From assembly GCA_035530135.1 (NCBI GenBank), contig DATKVJ010000089.1:1-29125 (forward strand): a DNA stretch of 29,125 nt, written 5' to 3'. Position 1 is the stretch's first letter, and every line of letters begins with the position of its first letter. This stretch comes from CAIYYX01 sp035530135 (GTDB lineage: Bacteria; Pseudomonadota; Gammaproteobacteria; Burkholderiales; Rhodocyclaceae). Shown piece by piece: positions 17,086-24,267 of the stretch. Below the pieces are notes generated by a model. It was not told where the DNA came from and did no database searches. It saw only the letters and a list, made by a program, of their open reading frames with translations. The translations under genes and the position numbers were made by a program.

Positions 17086-18806
17086 ACTTTCAGGCGGACC
17101 AGGGCGACGATTTCGGCCAGGGGCACTCTCGTCGCGTCGGCGTCGCGGCGGCCCTGGTACTCCGCCATCCCCTCCTTCAGGCCACGTTCGCCGATTACGA
17201 CGCGGTGCGGAATGCCGGTGAGTTCCCAGTCGGCGAACATCACGCCCGGTCGCTCGTCGCGATCGTCGAGGATGACGTCGATGCCCGAAGCGCTGAGTCC
17301 GTCGTAGATTCTGTTCGCCTCCTCGCGCACGGTGGCAGACTTGCCGTAGCCGACCGGCGCGATGGCGAGCTCGAAGGGCGCTATGGGGCGCGGGAAGACG
17401 ATGCCGCGCGCGTCGTGGCCCTGCTCGATGGCGGCGCCGACGATGCGCGAGACGCCGATGCCGTAGCAGCCCATTTCCATCGGCTGCGGCAGGCCCGCCT
17501 CATTCAGGAAACTGCACTTCAGGGCTTCGGAGTATTTGGTGCGCAGCTGGAAGATGTGGCCGACCTCGATGCCGCGGCACAGTTCCAGCGCGCCCTTGCC
17601 GTCGGGCGAGGGGTCGCCGGCGATGACGTTGCGAAAATCTGCGACGTTGCCGCCGGCCATTTCGGGCAGGTCGCGGCCGAAGTTCACGCCGGTCAGGTGA
17701 TAGCCCGGCTTGTTGGCGCCGCAGACGAAGTCGCCCATGGCGGCGACCGTGCGGTCTGCGAAGAGCGCTACGCCGCTGGTGCCGACCGGGCCGATGTAGC
17801 CGGGACGGCAGCCCAGGCATTGCTCGATCTCTTCCTCGTGGGCCAAACGGAACCGGCCGATGATCTTGTGCGTCTTGATTTCGTTGAGCACATGGTCCCC
17901 GCGCAGCAGAATCAGGGCGAAGCGGCCCAGTTCTCCTTCGGGGATGTCGTCGCGAATCACCGCGATGGCTTTGACCATTTTCTCAATGCTAATCCCGAGG
18001 AAAGTCGCGACATCCTCGCACAGGGTCTTGCCCGGGGTCGCGACCTCCTTCCTGGCCTGGGCCGCGGCGGGCCTTGGTGCAGCCGGCGCCAGCGCCTCGG
18101 CCAGTTCGACGTTGGCGGCGTAGTCCGAAGCTCGGCAGAAGGCGATGGCGTCCTCGCCGGAATCGGCCAGCACGTGGAATTCGTGCGAGCCGGTGCCGCC
18201 GATCGAGCCCGTGTCCGCGGCCACGGCGCGGAACTGCAGGCCCAGCCGGGAGAAGATGCGCGTGTAGGTCTCGTACATGGCGGTGTACTCGCGCTGCAGG
18301 TCGGCGAAGCCGGCGTGGAAGGAGTAGCCGTCCTTCATCAGGAATTCGCGCCCGCGCATGACGCCGAAGCGCGGCCGGATCTCGTCACGGAATTTGGTCT
18401 GGATCTGGTAGAAGTGGCGCGGCAACTGGCGGTAGCTCTTGATCTCGCGCCGCACCACGTCGGTGATGACCTCTTCGTGGGTCGGACCGACGACGAAGTC
18501 GCGCTGATGGCGATCTTTCAGGCGCAACAGCTCCGGCCCGTACTGCTCCCAGCGCCCCGATTCCTGCCACAGCTCGGCCGGCTGCACCGCCGGCATCAGC
18601 AGTTCGATGGCGCCGGCGCGGTTCATTTCCTCGCGCACGATGGCCTCCACCTTGCGCAGCACGCGCAGACCCAGCGGCATCCAGGTGTAGATGCCGCCAG
18701 CCAGGCGGCGGATCAGGCCGGCGCGCAGCATCAGCTGATGGCTGACGATTTCGGCGTCGGCGGGGGCTTCCTTGAGGGTGGAGATGAAGAACTGGCTGGC
18801 GCGCAT
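17076..18806 (-). CDS. proS: Prolyl-tRNA synthetase, bacterial type
   Basis: A 576-residue class II synthetase. The N-terminal MRASQFFISTLKEAPADAEI marks the true start at 18806; an open frame continuing upstream to 19424 is antisense to rppH and is not coding. Motif 1 lies around residues 35-70, GPTHEE at 108-112, motif 2 at about 137-160 (FRDEIRPRFGVMRGREFLMKD), the bacterial INS editing domain at about 225-405 (including the Ala-rich stretch near 255), and the C-terminal anticodon-binding domain from about 475. It charges tRNA-Pro and edits Ala-tRNA-Pro. It is divergent from rppH; the downstream transglycosylase overlaps it by 10 bp. Confidence 0.96.
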   Translation of the reverse strand: MRASQFFISTLKEAPADAEIVSHQLMLRAGLIRRLAGGIYTWMPLGLRVLRKVEAIVREEMNRAGAIELLMPAVQPAELWQESGRWEQYGPELLRLKDRHQRDFVVGPTHEEVITDVVRREIKSYRQLPRHFYQIQTKFRDEIRPRFGVMRGREFLMKDGYSFHAGFADLQREYTAMYETYTRIFSRLGLQFRAVAADTGSIGGTGSHEFHVLADSGEDAIAFCRASDYAANVELAEALAPAAPRPAAAQARKEVATPGKTLCEDVATFLGISIEKMVKAIAVIRDDIPEGELGRFALILLRGDHVLNEIKTHKIIGRFRLAHEEEIEQCLGCRPGYIGPVGTSGVALFADRTVAAMGDFVCGANKPGYHLTGVNFGRDLPEMAGGNVADFRNVIAGDPSPDGKGALELCRGIEVGHIFQLRTKYSEALKCSFLNEAGLPQPMEMGCYGIGVSRIVGAAIEQGHDARGIVFPRPIAPFELAIAPVGYGKSATVREEANRIYDGLSASGIDVILDDRDERPGVMFADWELTGIPHRVVIGERGLKEGMAEYQGRRDADATRVPLAEIVALVRLKVCG

Positions 18807-18962
18807 GAAAGAATCCGGAATATGCAGAAAAGCCAATTCTACCGCGAGCGCGCAGGCCAGGTTTGGGCTGTTCTTCTCATTACCCACTCCGCCGCCCCTT
18901 CTATTCGGCGCCAAACTGTGGAAAAATGACGGCAGTCCAATTGAAGAACTGAAGGTAGCATC

Positions 18963-19490
18963 ATGCTTGACCGTGAAGGCTATCGCCCGAACGTCGGCAT
19001 CGTCCTGGTCAACGGCCGCAACGAGGTCTTCTGGGGTAAGCGTATCCGCGAGCATTCCTGGCAGTTCCCGCAGGGAGGCATCAACAAGGGCGAGACGCCC
19101 GAGCAGGCGATGTACCGCGAATTGCACGAGGAAGTCGGCCTGATGCCCGAGCATGTCGAGATCCTCGGCCGCACCCGTGACTGGATGCGTTATGACGTCC
19201 CTAAGCACTGGGTTCGTCGGGAATGGCGCAACACCTACAAAGGCCAGAAACAGATCTGGTTTCTTCTGCGTCTGGTCGGCCGCGATTCCGACGTCTGCCT
19301 GAGAGCCAGCGATCACCCCGAATTCGACGCTTGGCGCTGGAACGATTATTGGGTGCCCTTGGAGACGGTGATCGAGTTCAAGCGCTTCGTCTATCAGCAG
19401 GCGCTGACCGAGCTTGCCCGCCACCTGCTGCTGCGCCCCGCCGAGAAGAGGCCGGACTGGGCTCGGGTCGGCCTCGATCTGGATGCCTGA
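18963..19490 (+). CDS. rppH: RNA pyrophosphohydrolase RppH
   Basis: A 175-residue Nudix enzyme that removes pyrophosphate from the 5' end of triphosphorylated mRNAs and so triggers RNase E-dependent decay. The N-terminal LDREGYRPNVGIVLVN and the Nudix box starting at Gly38 (GGINKGETPEQAM, then RELHEEVGL) match RppH closely, as do the WLRYD-like WMRYDVPKHW and KGQKQIWFLL segments. GAAGG lies upstream of the ATG at 18963. The CNP1-like gene starts two bases after its stop, so they form an operon, with coq7 next. Confidence 0.95.
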   Translation: MLDREGYRPNVGIVLVNGRNEVFWGKRIREHSWQFPQGGINKGETPEQAMYRELHEEVGLMPEHVEILGRTRDWMRYDVPKHWVRREWRNTYKGQKQIWFLLRLVGRDSDVCLRASDHPEFDAWRWNDYWVPLETVIEFKRFVYQQALTELARHLLLRPAEKRPDWARVGLDLDA

Positions 19491-19492
19491 AT

Positions 19493-19978
19493 ATGAAGCA
19501 TAATATATTGATTATGCTAGCACTTGTTTCCGCTGTCGCCGCGGCCGCCGGGCCCAAGGAGGATGAGTTAGGGATTCCCCTTCCGGCCTTTCCCAAGGCG
19601 GAGAACCTGATCGAGTTCTATGTCAGCGCCGCGACCCGCAACCATTTTTTCATCGACAGCCCGAACTTGAGCGTAGGCGCGGACGGCGTGGTTCGTTACG
19701 TGCTGGTGGTGAAGACCGCCGGGGGGGCGACCAACACCAGCTTCGAGGGCATCGACTGCCGCAGCGACGAATACAGGCTTTACGCGACCGGGCACAGCGA
19801 TGGCAGCTGGGCGCGGGCGAGGTTGAGCGTTTGGCGCCCGATAGAAAACGAGTCGGTCAATGGCGACCATGCGGCGCTGTCACGCGATTATTTCTGTCCG
19901 GAAGGCCTGCCCATTGCCGATGCTGCCGCTGGTCGTGCCGCGCTGCGGACCGGGACGAGCCCGGTCGGACCTGAATAA
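19493..19978 (+). CDS. CNP1-like family exported protein
   Basis: A 161-residue protein with a signal peptide (MKHNILIMLALVSAVAAAA, cleavage before GPKED) and a conserved body: ENLIEFYVSAATRNHFFIDS, GVVRYVLVVKTAGGATNTSF, EGIDCRSDEYRLYATG and DYFCPEGLPI. This pattern fits the CNP1-like family, named after a cryptic neisserial protein and of unknown function, found mainly in betaproteobacteria. Two cysteines (CRS and FCPE) could form a disulfide in the periplasm. It begins two bases after rppH and is followed by coq7 after 12 bp. The family call is by eye. Confidence 0.8.
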   Translation: MKHNILIMLALVSAVAAAAGPKEDELGIPLPAFPKAENLIEFYVSAATRNHFFIDSPNLSVGADGVVRYVLVVKTAGGATNTSFEGIDCRSDEYRLYATGHSDGSWARARLSVWRPIENESVNGDHAALSRDYFCPEGLPIADAAAGRAALRTGTSPVGPE

Positions 19979-19990
19979 GGCACCGGTCCG

Positions 19991-20614
19991 GTGCTGATTG
20001 ACTCGCTGATCACCGCCTTCGACAAGGCCCTGCGTACGGTGTTCGCGCCGGCGCCGACGGCGCGCGCCGTGCCAGGGTCTGGCGAGGCCGAGGCCGACCT
20101 CACCGATACCGAGCGCGTCCGTGCCGCGGCCTTGATGCGCGTCAACCATAGCGGGGAAATTTGTGCCCAGGCGCTCTACCAGGGTCAGGCGCTGACCTCA
20201 CGCGACCCGGCGGTGCGTCTGGCGCTCGAGCAGGCGGCCTGGGAGGAGACCGAGCATCTGGCCTGGACCGAGAGGCGCATCAAGGAACTGGGCGGCCGCA
20301 AGAGTCTACTCAATCCATTGTGGTACGGCGGCGCGTTGGCGATGGGGGTGGCTGCGGGCAAATTCGGCGACGCCTGGAATCTGGGTTTCCTCGCCGAGAC
20401 CGAGCGCCAAGTCGAGGCGCATCTCGAAAGCTACAAGGGGCGCCTGCCCCTGAAGGATCGCCGCTCCTGGGAAATTCTCGAGCAGATGCGGCGGGACGAG
20501 GCCGGCCATGCGCAAACCGCGCTGCGCCTAGGCGCGAAGGAATTGCCCGCACCGCTCAAGCTGGCGATGCGCCTGACCTCGAAACTGATGAAGGCAGCCG
20601 CCTACCGCCTCTGA
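19991..20614 (+). CDS. coq7: 2-polyprenyl-3-methyl-6-methoxy-1,4-benzoquinol monooxygenase Coq7
   Basis: A 207-residue ferritin-like di-iron enzyme that adds the last hydroxyl in ubiquinone synthesis using O2. The carboxylate-bridged site is visible: Glu56 in NHSGE, Glu86 and His89 in EETEHLAW, Glu138 in ETERQVEAHLE, and Glu170 with His173 in RRDEAGHAQ. The start is the GTG at 19991, preceded by AAGG about 11 nt upstream; no in-frame ATG fits. Coq7 replaces the flavin enzyme UbiF in many betaproteobacteria. It converges with the OsmC-like gene, 2 bp apart. Confidence 0.94.
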   Translation: MLIDSLITAFDKALRTVFAPAPTARAVPGSGEAEADLTDTERVRAAALMRVNHSGEICAQALYQGQALTSRDPAVRLALEQAAWEETEHLAWTERRIKELGGRKSLLNPLWYGGALAMGVAAGKFGDAWNLGFLAETERQVEAHLESYKGRLPLKDRRSWEILEQMRRDEAGHAQTALRLGAKELPAPLKLAMRLTSKLMKAAAYRL

Positions 20615-20616
20615 GG

Positions 20617-21033
20617 CTAGGCCTCGACGATCTCCCAGTCGTGGCTCAGCGCCGCGCTTTTACCCAGCATGATCGAGGCCGAGCAATACTTCTCGGCGGA
20701 GAGCTGGATCGCCCGGGCCACGGCCTCTGGCTTCAGACCCTTGCCCTTGACGATGAAGTGGAAGTGGATTTTTGTGAACACCTTTGGGTCGCTCTCGGCG
20801 CGCTCGGCACTCAGCTTGACCTCGCAGCCGGTAACCTCCTGACGCCCGCGCTTCAGGATCATCACCACGTCGAACGAACTGCAGCCGCCGGCTCCCGCCA
20901 GCACCAGCTCCATGGGCCTTGGCGCCAAATTGCGACCGCCCGCCTCAGGGGCGCCGTCCATGGCCACCAGATGACCGCTGCCGGTTTCGGCGATGAAGCT
21001 CATGCCCTCCATCCATCGTACGCTGCATTCCAT
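20617..21033 (-). CDS. OsmC family protein
   Basis: A 138-residue OsmC/Ohr-fold protein. The two redox cysteines of the family are present, Cys51 in AGAGGCSSFDVV and Cys117 in AEKYCSASIML, as are the N-terminal strand (MECSVRWMEGMSF) and RPMELVLAGAGG. The YhfA-like subgroup of OsmC proteins, of unsettled function (peroxide reduction or thiol handling), is the nearest match; it is not an Ohr by length. GGGGAG lies about 5 nt before the ATG. A TACAAT -10-like element (minus, 21070-21065) is plausible for its promoter. Confidence 0.87.
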   Translation of the reverse strand: MECSVRWMEGMSFIAETGSGHLVAMDGAPEAGGRNLAPRPMELVLAGAGGCSSFDVVMILKRGRQEVTGCEVKLSAERAESDPKVFTKIHFHFIVKGKGLKPEAVARAIQLSAEKYCSASIMLGKSAALSHDWEIVEA

Positions 21034-21274
21034 CTTCGCTCCCCCTCGCTATTGGTCCGCGGGCATTGTAGCGCCCGCCGGGAGTGGCGGCACGGCAGAC
21101 CGGATGAAATGCTGCGACGCCGCACAAGGTTCGTCAGAATTGCTATGCCGATCCAGTTATAGAACCCAGGGGGCTGGACCGGTTCTGATTATCACAACAA
21201 AAAGTTACATTTAATTAAAATATTAATCAACAATATTATTGTTGATTCTGCATTTGCGGGATTAATCGCCAAGC
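21034..21274. other. Intergenic region upstream of OsmC-like gene, ending in an AT-rich tract
   Basis: No gene is seen here. The first 140 bp are GC-rich and carry the candidate OsmC -10 (21065-21070) inside an inverted repeat (GCGGGC/GCCCGC). From about 21190 to 21260 the composition shifts to AT-rich, with TTAATTAAAATATTAAT and a perfect palindrome (separate entry), standing out against the otherwise GC-rich window. Confidence 0.6.
21225..21247. repeat. Perfect 23-bp palindrome in AT-rich DNA, candidate regulator site
   Basis: Two 11-bp arms (AATCAACAATA and TATTGTTGATT) flank a single central base. The site is centred about 87 bp upstream of the predicted small-RNA start, a position suited to an activator or architectural protein. 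It does not fit an IHF consensus. The regulator is unknown. Confidence 0.6.
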
Positions 21275-21275
21275 G

Positions 21276-21293
21276 ATGCAAAATATCTTGCAT
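21276..21293. promoter_or_regulatory. Inverted repeat overlapping the small-RNA -35 box, candidate operator
   Basis: ATGCAA and TTGCAT arms separated by 6 bp form a perfect dyad whose right arm is the -35 hexamer of the small-RNA promoter. A protein bound here would block RNA polymerase, so the site looks like a repressor operator. Its regulator cannot be named from sequence. Confidence 0.55.
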
Positions 21294-21316
21294 TGCAGCA
21301 TAAGCGTGTGCATAAT
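21288..21316 (+). promoter_or_regulatory. Sigma-70 promoter of the upstream-of-rplM small RNA
   Basis: TTGCAT (21288-21293) and CATAAT (21311-21316) are separated by exactly 17 bp. The predicted start is near 21323. No coding sequence follows before the strong terminator at 21411-21441, which supports a small-RNA transcription unit. Confidence 0.65.
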
Positions 21317-21322
21317 GGTCAC

Positions 21323-21441
21323 AACCGGAATGCGATTGGGCGGAATATCAAGCGTCAATCGATCGCATTTGACCGCTGTCTCCTCCACCCTCCTCCTTTG
21401 GTGTGGATTTAGCGCAACCCCTCAGGGGTTGCGCTTTTTTT
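21323..21441 (+). ncRNA. Probable small RNA with repeated CCUCC anti-Shine-Dalgarno motifs
   Basis: This unit is bounded by a promoter and a strong Rho-independent terminator and is about 119 nt long. The 5' half can form a stem (AATGCGAT 21329-21336 with ATCGCATT 21362-21369). The middle is C/U-rich: CTCCTCC (21380-21386) and CCCTCCTCC (21388-21396), partly in a small hairpin whose CCAC/GTGG stem (21385-21388 / 21403-21406) exposes CUCCUCC. The motif is complementary to Shine-Dalgarno sequences and mimics the 16S rRNA 3' end. Small RNAs with such motifs are known in proteobacteria, including betaproteobacterial RNAs that are toxic when overexpressed; membership in that family is my suggestion and untested. 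A 61-codon open frame across it looks like chance. Confidence 0.72.
21411..21441 (+). terminator. Strong Rho-independent terminator of the small RNA
   Basis: An 11-bp perfect stem (AGCGCAACCCC / GGGGTTGCGCT) with a TCA loop is followed by a run of seven T (21435-21441). It separates the small RNA from the rplM promoter 17 bp further on. Confidence 0.92.
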
Positions 21442-21457
21442 CAGCGAGGATTGCGGT

Positions 21458-21487
21458 TTGACATAAGGCGCATTGTTGCCCTAGAAT
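21458..21487 (+). promoter_or_regulatory. Sigma-70 promoter of rplM-rpsI
   Basis: A consensus -35 TTGACA (21458-21463) and a TAGAAT -10 (21482-21487) are separated by 18 bp. The predicted start near 21494 gives a 45-nt leader before the rplM ATG. This is one of the best promoter matches in the window, as expected for ribosomal protein genes. Confidence 0.82.
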
Positions 21488-21538
21488 GCGCGGTTTCCGA
21501 ATTCAGCCCCTGAGCGGGCGATGGATGCTGAGGAACTC

Positions 21539-21967
21539 ATGAAAACCTTTTCTGCCAAGCCGCACGAAGTCGCGCGCGACTGGTTCATCGTTGATGCCAC
21601 CGACAAGGTGCTGGGCCGGCTGGCTACTGAAATTGCACGCCGCCTGCGCGGTAAGCACAAACCGGAATACACGCCGCACGTGGATACCGGCGACTATATC
21701 GTCGTCGTCAATGTCGAGAAGCTGCGCGTGACCGGCAACAAGACCGAAGCCAAGAAGTATTACCGGCATACGGGTTATCCCGGGGGTATCTACGAGACCA
21801 ATTTCAAGAAACTGCAGCAGCGTTTCCCCAGCCGCATTCTGGAAAAGGCGGTCAAGGGCATGCTGCCCAAGGGGCCTCTGGGCTATGCGATGCTGAAGAA
21901 GATGAAATGCTATGCCGGTACCGCGCATCCCCACAACGCGCAGCAGCCCAAACCGCTGGTCGTCTGA
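21539..21967 (+). CDS. rplM: Ribosomal protein L13 (uL13)
   Basis: A 142-residue large-subunit protein. The sequence MKTFSAKPHEVARDWFIVDA, DKVLGRLATEIARRLRGKHK and the C-terminal HPHNAQQPKPL are the standard bacterial L13 blocks. The ATG at 21539 is chosen over an in-frame ATG at 21521 because GAGGA lies just upstream of it and because MKTFSAK is the conserved start. It is cotranscribed with rpsI, 12 bp downstream, from the promoter at 21458. Confidence 0.97.
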   Translation: MKTFSAKPHEVARDWFIVDATDKVLGRLATEIARRLRGKHKPEYTPHVDTGDYIVVVNVEKLRVTGNKTEAKKYYRHTGYPGGIYETNFKKLQQRFPSRILEKAVKGMLPKGPLGYAMLKKMKCYAGTAHPHNAQQPKPLVV

Positions 21968-21979
21968 TAGGAACCCATT

Positions 21980-22372
21980 ATGGCAGCGAATTATTATTAT
22001 GGAACCGGCCGCCGCAAGACTGCCGTGGCGCGCGTGTTCATGAAGCAGGGCTCGGGCAAGTTCGTCGTCAACGACAAGCCGGTGGATGATTTCTTCTCTC
22101 GCGAGACCGGGCGCATGGTGGTGCGTCAGCCTTTGGAGTTGACGCAGCACAGCGCGACCTTCGATATCATGGTCAACGTTGTCGGCGGTGGCGAGTCGGG
22201 TCAGGCGGGCGCCGTGCGCCATGGCATCACGCGCGCCCTGATCGAGTACGACGCGCTGCTCAAGCCGACGCTCTCCAAGGCCGGCTTCGTCACCCGCGAC
22301 GCGCGCGAGGTCGAGCGCAAGAAGGTCGGTTTCCACAAGGCGCGCCGGCGCAAGCAATTCTCCAAGCGTTAA
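21980..22372 (+). CDS. rpsI: Ribosomal protein S9 (uS9)
   Basis: A 130-residue small-subunit protein with the conserved YYGTGRRKTAVARVF start, the GGGESGQAGAVRHGI centre and the basic C-terminal tail KARRRKQFSKR that reaches the ribosomal P site. AGGA lies before the ATG. A strong terminator follows, ending the rplM-rpsI operon. Confidence 0.97.
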   Translation: MAANYYYGTGRRKTAVARVFMKQGSGKFVVNDKPVDDFFSRETGRMVVRQPLELTQHSATFDIMVNVVGGGESGQAGAVRHGITRALIEYDALLKPTLSKAGFVTRDAREVERKKVGFHKARRRKQFSKR

Positions 22373-22400
22373 GCGCGTTTTCGGTCTGGCAAAATCGCCC

Positions 22401-22428
22401 GAAAAAGCCGCCCGTGGGCGGCTTTTTC
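22401..22428 (+). terminator. Rho-independent terminator of rplM-rpsI
   Basis: A 13-bp stem (GAAAAAGCCGCCC / GGGCGGCTTTTTC) with a two-base apex starts 29 bp after the rpsI stop. The T-run is part of the stem, and the A-run on the other side gives the structure bidirectional character. Confidence 0.88.
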
Positions 22429-22499
22429 GTTCCCTGTCCGTGCGACGTGCTTGCCCAGCCGATCTGGCTTATAGTTAAATGCTCCTGGGGGTACAGGTG

Positions 22500-23525
22500 A
22501 TGAGAGTTGGTATCGTCGGCGGCACCGGTTATACGGGCGTCGAACTGCTGCGCTTGCTGGCGCAACATCCGCATGTCGAGTTGTCGGCGGTAACCTCGCG
22601 GGCCGAGACGGGGGTCGCGGTGGCCGACATGTTCCCCAGCCTGCGCGGCCGGGTCGCCCTCAAATTCAGCGACCCGTCATCTGCTTCACTGCAGAACTGC
22701 GACCTGGTGTTCTTCGCCACCCCTAACGGCGTCGCGATGCAGCAAGCGCAAGCGTTGCTCGACGCCGGAGTACGGATCATCGATCTTTCTGCCGATTTCC
22801 GGATCACCGATGTGGCGCTTTGGGAAAAGTGGTATGGCATGAAACACGCCTGCCCCGAGCGGATTGTACAGGCGGTGTATGGCCTGCCCGAGGTAAATCG
22901 CGACAAGATTCGCGCAGCACAACTGGTCGCCAATCCCGGCTGCTATCCGACCGCAACCCAACTGGGTTTCCTGCCGCTGGTGGAGGCCGGCTGTGTTGAT
23001 ACAGCGCACCTGATCGCCGACGCGAAGTCGGGGGTCTCCGGCGCCGGCCGCAAGGCCGAGAATTCGCTGCTGTTTTGCGAGGCGTCCGATAACTTCAAGG
23101 CCTACGGTGTGCCCGGACACCGCCATCTGCCCGAGATCCGTCAGGGGCTAGAGTCGGCGGGTAACTGCAGGATAGGATTGACATTCGTGCCGCACCTGAC
23201 GCCGCTGATCCGTGGCATCCACGCCACGCTCTACGCCCGGATCAGTCGCGAGGAGGATTTCCAGGTGCTGTTCGAGCAGCGCTACGCCGATGAGCCCTTC
23301 GTCGATGTGTTGCCGCCCGGCAGCCATCCGGAGACCCGCTCGGTGCGCGCCGCGAACATCTGCCGCATCGCGGTGCATAGACCGCAGGGCGGAGATACCT
23401 TGGTGGTGTTGTCGGTGATCGACAATCTGGTCAAAGGTGCAGCGGGCCAGGCGCTGCAAAACATGAACCTGATGTTCGGATTCGACGAATGCGCTGGTCT
23501 CTCGCAAATCCCCGTCTCTCCCTGA
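22500..23525 (+). CDS. argC: N-acetyl-gamma-glutamyl-phosphate reductase
   Basis: A 341-residue NADPH-dependent dehydrogenase, third step of arginine synthesis, acting on the product of ArgB. The Rossmann motif GIVGGTGYTGVELLRLL (4-20) opens the protein; the catalytic cysteine is Cys148 in VANPGCYPTA; SGVSGAGRKAE and GVPGHRHLPEI follow as in the long-type family. The frame begins at an ATG at 22479, but 22500 (MRVGIVGG) fits the family and has AGGTG next to it. A -10-like TATAGT (22470-22475) suggests a promoter just upstream. The next gene starts 37 bp inside its 3' end. Confidence 0.96.
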   Translation: MRVGIVGGTGYTGVELLRLLAQHPHVELSAVTSRAETGVAVADMFPSLRGRVALKFSDPSSASLQNCDLVFFATPNGVAMQQAQALLDAGVRIIDLSADFRITDVALWEKWYGMKHACPERIVQAVYGLPEVNRDKIRAAQLVANPGCYPTATQLGFLPLVEAGCVDTAHLIADAKSGVSGAGRKAENSLLFCEASDNFKAYGVPGHRHLPEIRQGLESAGNCRIGLTFVPHLTPLIRGIHATLYARISREEDFQVLFEQRYADEPFVDVLPPGSHPETRSVRAANICRIAVHRPQGGDTLVVLSVIDNLVKGAAGQALQNMNLMFGFDECAGLSQIPVSP

Positions 23526-24256
23526 CGTTGCGCCGTCTGCGCAGCCGATTCGGGATTTCCGCGCCGCGCGTCGCAGTACGCACCCATCTGCCGTGGTACT
23601 GGCGTGCCACGGCGGCGGTTGCGCTACTGGCGGTCTCGATTGCTGCGGCCGGCTGGATCTACGATGCCGGACGCCGTTTCTCGGGTTTCGATCGCGGTGA
23701 GACCGAGCAGGAACTCGTCCAGTTGCGTGCCAAATCGGCGCAGTTGGAGCAGGAGGTGGCCCGACTGCGCAGCCTCGCCGATGCCAGCGGCAGCAAATTA
23801 CAGATCGAGATCACCGCGCAGCAGCAACTGGCCCGTCAGGCCAAGACCCTGGAAGACGAAAACGTCCAGCTCAAGGAAGACCTAGCGGTGTTCGAGAACC
23901 TTGCCCAGGCGAAGGGACCCGAAGGCAGCCTGAGCATCAACCGCTTGCGTGTCGAAGCGGATATCGGCGATCAATACCGCTACCGCATGCTGGTGGCTAT
24001 CCAGGGGGGGGGGGAGGAGCGCGCATTCAATGGTAGTCTGCAGCTGTTGGTGACTCTCCAGCAGGACGGCAAAAGTGTTAAGATGGTTTTGCCGTCTGCT
24101 GGCCATCCCGACGCTAGCAACTATCTGCTGAACTTCAAGTACTTTCGCCGCGTGGAGGGCACTTTCAAGATTCCCGCCAGCGCCCAGATCAAGAGCGTCG
24201 AAGTGCGTCTGCTGCAAGGCGGTATGCTCAAGGCTTCCAAGACCGTCGCCATGTAA
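23489..24256 (+). CDS. DUF6776-type membrane-anchored coiled-coil protein
   Basis: A 255-residue protein of unknown function. A basic N-terminus (MRWSLANPRLSLTLRRLRSR) leads to one membrane segment (about 39-58, ATAAVALLAVSIAAAGWIYD), a long coiled coil (about 68-135, QELVQLRAKSAQLEQEVARL onward) and a beta-rich C-terminal domain (about 145-255, INRLRVEADIGDQYRYRMLV). Most of the protein should be periplasmic. The argC-DUF6776-bactofilin-erpA order recurs in betaproteobacteria, suggesting a morphogenetic partner of bactofilin (inference). It overlaps argC by 37 bp. A run of 11 G (24004-24014) encodes the Gly-Gly-Gly before EERAFNG and could slip. Confidence 0.8.
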   Translation: MRWSLANPRLSLTLRRLRSRFGISAPRVAVRTHLPWYWRATAAVALLAVSIAAAGWIYDAGRRFSGFDRGETEQELVQLRAKSAQLEQEVARLRSLADASGSKLQIEITAQQQLARQAKTLEDENVQLKEDLAVFENLAQAKGPEGSLSINRLRVEADIGDQYRYRMLVAIQGGGEERAFNGSLQLLVTLQQDGKSVKMVLPSAGHPDASNYLLNFKYFRRVEGTFKIPASAQIKSVEVRLLQGGMLKASKTVAM

Positions 24257-24267
24257 GAGAGGAAACC

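Noticed and set aside
17010..18929. A 639-codon plus-strand open frame antisense to proS
   Set aside because: It is a shadow of the GC-biased proS gene; the translation is Asp/Val/Ala/Gln-rich low-information sequence without a domain.
21276..21461. A 61-codon plus-strand frame upstream of rplM
   Set aside because: It begins inside the small-RNA promoter, has no ribosome-binding site and runs straight through the strong terminator.
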